Under the pieces are notes generated by a model, which saw nothing but the letters and a program-made list of their open reading frames with translations, was not told the origin of the DNA and did no database searches. From contig JBGUKW010000289.1 of assembly GCA_045114665.1 (NCBI GenBank), forward strand, positions 1 through 7,840: a DNA stretch of 7,840 nucleotides. Direction: 5' to 3'. The DNA comes from CADAWZ01 sp045114665. Lineage in GTDB: Bacteria; Vulcanimicrobiota; CADAWZ01. Positions 4,915-7,840 of this stretch are shown piece by piece. Position 1 is the stretch's first letter, and the number at the start of each line of letters is the position of its first letter. The position numbers and the translations under genes are program-made.

Positions 4915-6552
4915 ATGGGTTCAATATTAAACTTTTTTATAGAGATACTAAAAGATCCTTTATTTTCAAGTCTGAGCATTGTTGGATTAGGATTATTGGT
5001 TGGAGTTATAAAAATTAATGGCATAAACCTTGGAATAGCTGGAATTTTTATAGTTGGAATGGTATGTGGACTTTTTGGAATGACCACTCCAGATGACTTA
5101 ACATTATTTGGACTTTTAACTTTTATATATGTGATTGGAATACAAGGTGGTTCTGCATTTTTTAACTCAATGTCAAAAAAAGGATTGCCTTATTTATTTG
5201 TTACACTTGTTATGACTGGGATGAGTTCAATAGCTTGCATAATATTTGGAAAACTACTTGGAATGAATAATAATGACATTGTAGGTGTATACAATGGGGC
5301 TTTAAATAATTCGGCAGGTCTTGCTATTTTAATGGAAAATCCACAGTGGGGAAAAGCTCCTCTACCTTCTTATGGTTTGACATTTCCAATTGGAGTTGTT
5401 GCAACTGTTATAGCAGTCCAACTTATTCCACAAATATTAAAGAAAAATATGCTTAAAGAATATCAAAAGAGTAAAGAACAAGAAATGTTCAATGAAAAAA
5501 AAATTTCAAGAGTTATGTCGAGTAAATTTATCGTAGAAAATGCAGATATAATAGGAAAAACATTAAAAGAACTTAATTTTAGTTCCAAAATAGGTGCAAC
5601 TATTGAAGTTATAAAAAAACATGGAGAAGAAACTTTGACATTGCCAACTGCTGATACTGTTCTTGAAGAAAATGATATAATAAAAGTAAATGGTACAGAA
5701 GAATCACTAAAAGAATTTAGCAAAACAATAGGCAGAAAAACATTTGAAAGAATGTCAGACCCCAATATCACAAGTGCAAGAATTGTAATGACTAACCATA
5801 CAATTCATCATAAGAAATTATATGAAACAGATATTCCCAAAAAGTCTATAATAGTTACAAAAGTAGAAAGAGCTGGAATATCATTTAGACCTTCTTATAA
5901 TTTTGTACTCGAACTTGGTGATATTTTAATAGTAGTAGGAAGAAAAAAAGATGTAGAAAAAGCCGAAAAATATATTGGAAAAGCAGGGGTAACATCGCCA
6001 GGAGTAGATATAATCTCCCTTGCTTTAGGTTGTGCAATAGGAATACTGATTGGAAAAATAAATATACCTATTCCATACTTGGGTACTTTTACTCTTGGAA
6101 GTGCAGGCGGAGCCTTATTTGTAGGACTTTTTTTAGGATATATGCACAGATTTGGAATATTTACAAATCAAATATCGCAACAAGCAAAAAATGTGATCAA
6201 AGATATAGGAATTTCTATATTCCTTGCAGGTGTTGGAACTTCATCTGGTGCAGCATTAATTGGGATAGATACAAATGGAATGCCAAAAATGTTCATATTA
6301 GCATTTTTAATTTTAATAGTAACAATAAGTTCAGTATTTTATTATTCTTTTAAAATAGCAAAAATGGATTTTATAAAAAGTCTTGCATGTCTTTCTGGTA
6401 TAATGTACCAATCAGCTGCAATTATAACTGTAAACACAGCTGTACATAGTGAAGAACCTACAGAATATTTTGCAACTTGTTATCCACTTGCAACATTCGG
6501 AGTAATTATTTCAGCACAATTAGTCGCTCAAATATTGTTATTAATAGGCTAA
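4915..6552 (+). CDS. AspT/YidE-type membrane transporter with two RCK_C-like domains
   Basis: This encodes 545 aa, close to E. coli YidE/YbjL in length and layout. It has a hydrophobic half (about 15-175), a cytoplasmic region with two TrkA_C/RCK_C-like domains (about 204-272 and 285-358) and a second hydrophobic half (about 364-545). This matches the aspartate:alanine exchanger family, in which each half carries the duplicated membrane domain. The closing region, with TEYFATCYPLATFGVI (516-531), is typical. In both halves the family's conserved Thr-to-Pro segment (from memory GAVTNTPAL and GSMTDPPAL in YidE/YbjL) is altered: GALNNSAGLA at 128-137 and GIMYQSAAI at 495-503. The substrate therefore cannot be inferred; aspartate/alanine exchange should not be assumed. 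RCK_C domains in other transporters bind small ligands or ions, so gating by a ligand is possible. AGGGA (4903-4907) in the mutS end serves as ribosome binding site, 7 nt before ATG. It is translationally close to mutS and ends at the terminator at 6551-6597. Confidence 0.88.
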   Translation: MGSILNFFIEILKDPLFSSLSIVGLGLLVGVIKINGINLGIAGIFIVGMVCGLFGMTTPDDLTLFGLLTFIYVIGIQGGSAFFNSMSKKGLPYLFVTLVMTGMSSIACIIFGKLLGMNNNDIVGVYNGALNNSAGLAILMENPQWGKAPLPSYGLTFPIGVVATVIAVQLIPQILKKNMLKEYQKSKEQEMFNEKKISRVMSSKFIVENADIIGKTLKELNFSSKIGATIEVIKKHGEETLTLPTADTVLEENDIIKVNGTEESLKEFSKTIGRKTFERMSDPNITSARIVMTNHTIHHKKLYETDIPKKSIIVTKVERAGISFRPSYNFVLELGDILIVVGRKKDVEKAEKYIGKAGVTSPGVDIISLALGCAIGILIGKINIPIPYLGTFTLGSAGGALFVGLFLGYMHRFGIFTNQISQQAKNVIKDIGISIFLAGVGTSSGAALIGIDTNGMPKMFILAFLILIVTISSVFYYSFKIAKMDFIKSLACLSGIMYQSAAIITVNTAVHSEEPTEYFATCYPLATFGVIISAQLVAQILLLIG

Positions 6553-6597
6553 AAACAAACAGGCATTATAGAAATCTATAATGCCTGTTTGTTTTTT
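6551..6597. terminator. Bidirectional terminator between convergent genes
   Basis: Bases 6551-6571 pair perfectly with 6576-6596, a 21-bp stem with the tetraloop AAAT. The + strand side ends in six T's (6592-6597) and the minus strand side in five T's (complement of 6551-6555). It overlaps the transporter stop codon (6550-6552) and lies 11 nt beyond the stop of the minus-strand lipoprotein gene, so it can end both units. Confidence 0.85.
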
Positions 6598-6607
6598 ATT
6601 TTATAAT

Positions 6608-7732
6608 TTAATATCCCAGTTCATCAAGCATGTTACAATCATTTTCTATATCTAATCCAACATGCATAATTTCAACAAGATAATTACCATGTTGAGAATA
6701 AATATATAAAAGGTCCATACCACTTTTTTTATGTGATGTAACTAAAGCAATAGTCCTCTTTGCTATTCCTCTATCATCTACTTTAATAGTTAAATCAAAA
6801 TCTGGATTTTTCATTTGATTATGAAAATCTTTTTTAGCATTTACATATTCATCAACAGTTTTTTCATCTTCAAATTCCATAAACATAGCATAAGAAACAT
6901 CATTACCAACACCAGAAACAAGAGTTATATAATTTTTTATTTTTGAATCAGCTTTAATAAAGCTAGGCTTAAAATCATCACTTTTTAAGCCATATTCTTC
7001 ACAAGTTTTAAATCCATATTTTGAGGCAATTTCTTTGAATTGTTCTGTATTATTAACAAATATTCTATTTTGTTTCTCAGTTGATTCGGCATTTGTTTCT
7101 TTAACAGTATTTGATTCAACAGAATTACTTTTATTTTTTGTATTTGCTGAAGTAAATAGTTCTTCCAAAAAATTTCCCATAGCTTCAAACAATGAATCAA
7201 AAAACCAAGAAAATGGATCATAACATCCAAATTCTTTTAATAATTCCTTAATTTCCTTTTTACTTGATTTATCTGCTTTCAAATAAATAAAATTATTATT
7301 AATATGACAAATGATCATAAAATCATTTCCAATAAGAACTGAAAAATATCTGACCAATGAAGTTTGTGACTTATATCTATTATGTGATTTTTCATATTGT
7401 TTTTCAAAATCTATTTTATATAACTTAAATAAATTAGTGGCATCTTCATTACTTTTTGTTGTATAAAATTCAATTTTACAATATTTCTTTTTAGCAAAAG
7501 TCAAAGTTTTTACATTTTCTATATCAAAATTTTTTATATCTTCAATTTCATATCCAAACTTTTTAGAAATAGATTTAAACTTATCAAGTGTCAATGACTC
7601 TTTTTTTTCTTTCATTGATTCACTATGTTTTGTAGTTGATTCTGTCTTATTTTCATTAACTTTATCAAAAGAACAACCAAACAAAAATAATAATACAGAT
7701 ATTCCAAAAATAAACAAAATTTTAGTTTTCAT
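6608..7732 (-). CDS. Lipoprotein of unknown function with an internal duplication
   Basis: This encodes 374 aa. Residues 1-19 are a signal peptide and LFGC (17-20) is a standard lipobox, so C20 is probably lipidated and the protein membrane-anchored. AAGG nine bases before ATG supports the start. After a charged Ser/Thr/Lys/Glu linker (21-47) comes domain A (about 49-170), then an aromatic stretch (172-193, FSWFFDSLF), an Asn/Ser/Thr-rich linker (194-222) and domain B (about 226-374). A and B look like diverged copies: DKFKSISKKFGYE (50-62) lines up with EQFKEIASKYGFK (230-242). Each also ends in a hydrophobic strand, acidic/polar residues and a short helix with F-G-C (168-170) or L-G-Y (372-374). 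I recognise no family. The upstream gene on the same strand ends only 14 nt before this start, so both are probably one operon. Transcription ends at the shared terminator 6551-6597. Confidence 0.82.
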   Translation of the reverse strand: MKTKILFIFGISVLLFLFGCSFDKVNENKTESTTKHSESMKEKKESLTLDKFKSISKKFGYEIEDIKNFDIENVKTLTFAKKKYCKIEFYTTKSNEDATNLFKLYKIDFEKQYEKSHNRYKSQTSLVRYFSVLIGNDFMIICHINNNFIYLKADKSSKKEIKELLKEFGCYDPFSWFFDSLFEAMGNFLEELFTSANTKNKSNSVESNTVKETNAESTEKQNRIFVNNTEQFKEIASKYGFKTCEEYGLKSDDFKPSFIKADSKIKNYITLVSGVGNDVSYAMFMEFEDEKTVDEYVNAKKDFHNQMKNPDFDLTIKVDDRGIAKRTIALVTSHKKSGMDLLYIYSQHGNYLVEIMHVGLDIENDCNMLDELGY

Positions 7733-7746
7733 TTTTTTTAACCTTT

Positions 7747-7840
7747 TTACTTTTCAAAAGAAATTTTTAAAACAACATCACCATTTCCAAGTATTTTTTT
7801 CAAATCTGAAGACGTTTTATCTATAATCTTGCCAAGTTTC
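7747..7840 (-). CDS. C-terminal end of an unidentified protein (partial)
   Basis: Reading minus from the window edge, 30 codons run open to a TAA at 7749-7747. The residues include KLGKIIDKTSSDLKKILG followed by NGDVVLKISFEK at the C-terminus. This looks like real coding sequence: charged and hydrophobic residues alternate, and the stop is placed directly before the ribosome binding site of the next gene (AAGG, complement of 7742-7745). The product cannot be identified from so little sequence. It is likely the first or an earlier gene of the operon that includes the lipoprotein at 6608-7732. Confidence 0.6.
   Translation of the reverse strand, partial: KLGKIIDKTSSDLKKILGNGDVVLKISFEK

Noticed and set aside
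6030..6353. Open frame of about 107 codons inside the transporter gene
   Set aside because: It lies wholly in a shifted frame of a well-supported transporter, with composition typical of a shadow frame.

Overview
The window comes from an AT-rich bacterial chromosome. It holds five complete genes, the 3' end of a sixth, and structured intergenic DNA. Candidate hosts are a spirochaete (Treponema-like) or another low-GC lineage. The arguments for a spirochaete are a DUF6273-type lipoprotein with a loose lipobox (T-S-A-C), a second lipoprotein, and HslV beside MutS. This placement is inference; no ribosomal or other decisive marker is present.

Layout. Positions 1-422 are non-coding: a + strand terminator for a gene left of the window, an AT-only hairpin, and a GC-rich terminator serving the minus-strand gene that follows. 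Positions 423-1301 (minus) encode a lipoprotein with an Asn/Glu-rich linker and a C-terminal DUF6273-like domain. Positions 1302-1659 separate that gene from the divergent hslV. They contain promoter-like sequences for both directions and two copies of a two-hairpin repeat sharing an identical 28-nt stretch, with paired differences in the hairpin arms. Positions 1660-6552 (plus) carry hslV (HslUV peptidase subunit), mutS (mismatch recognition ATPase) and an AspT/YidE-type membrane transporter with two RCK_C-like domains. An 18-bp hairpin separates hslV from mutS. The transporter starts 3 nt after the mutS stop, so those two are almost certainly cotranscribed. A 21-bp hairpin at 6551-6597 ends this unit and also faces the convergent minus-strand unit. 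That unit (7840 to 6608) has the last 30 codons of an unidentified gene followed 14 nt later by a lipoprotein with an apparent internal duplication.

How the genes work together. HslV and MutS are housekeeping proteins for protein quality control and DNA repair. No hslU or mutL lies in the window. The transporter shares a transcript with mutS but has no evident functional link to it. The two lipoproteins are probably envelope-anchored and of unknown function. I see no CRISPR array, tRNA, rRNA, insertion sequence or recognisable defence system. The least explained structure is the paired-hairpin repeat upstream of hslV.
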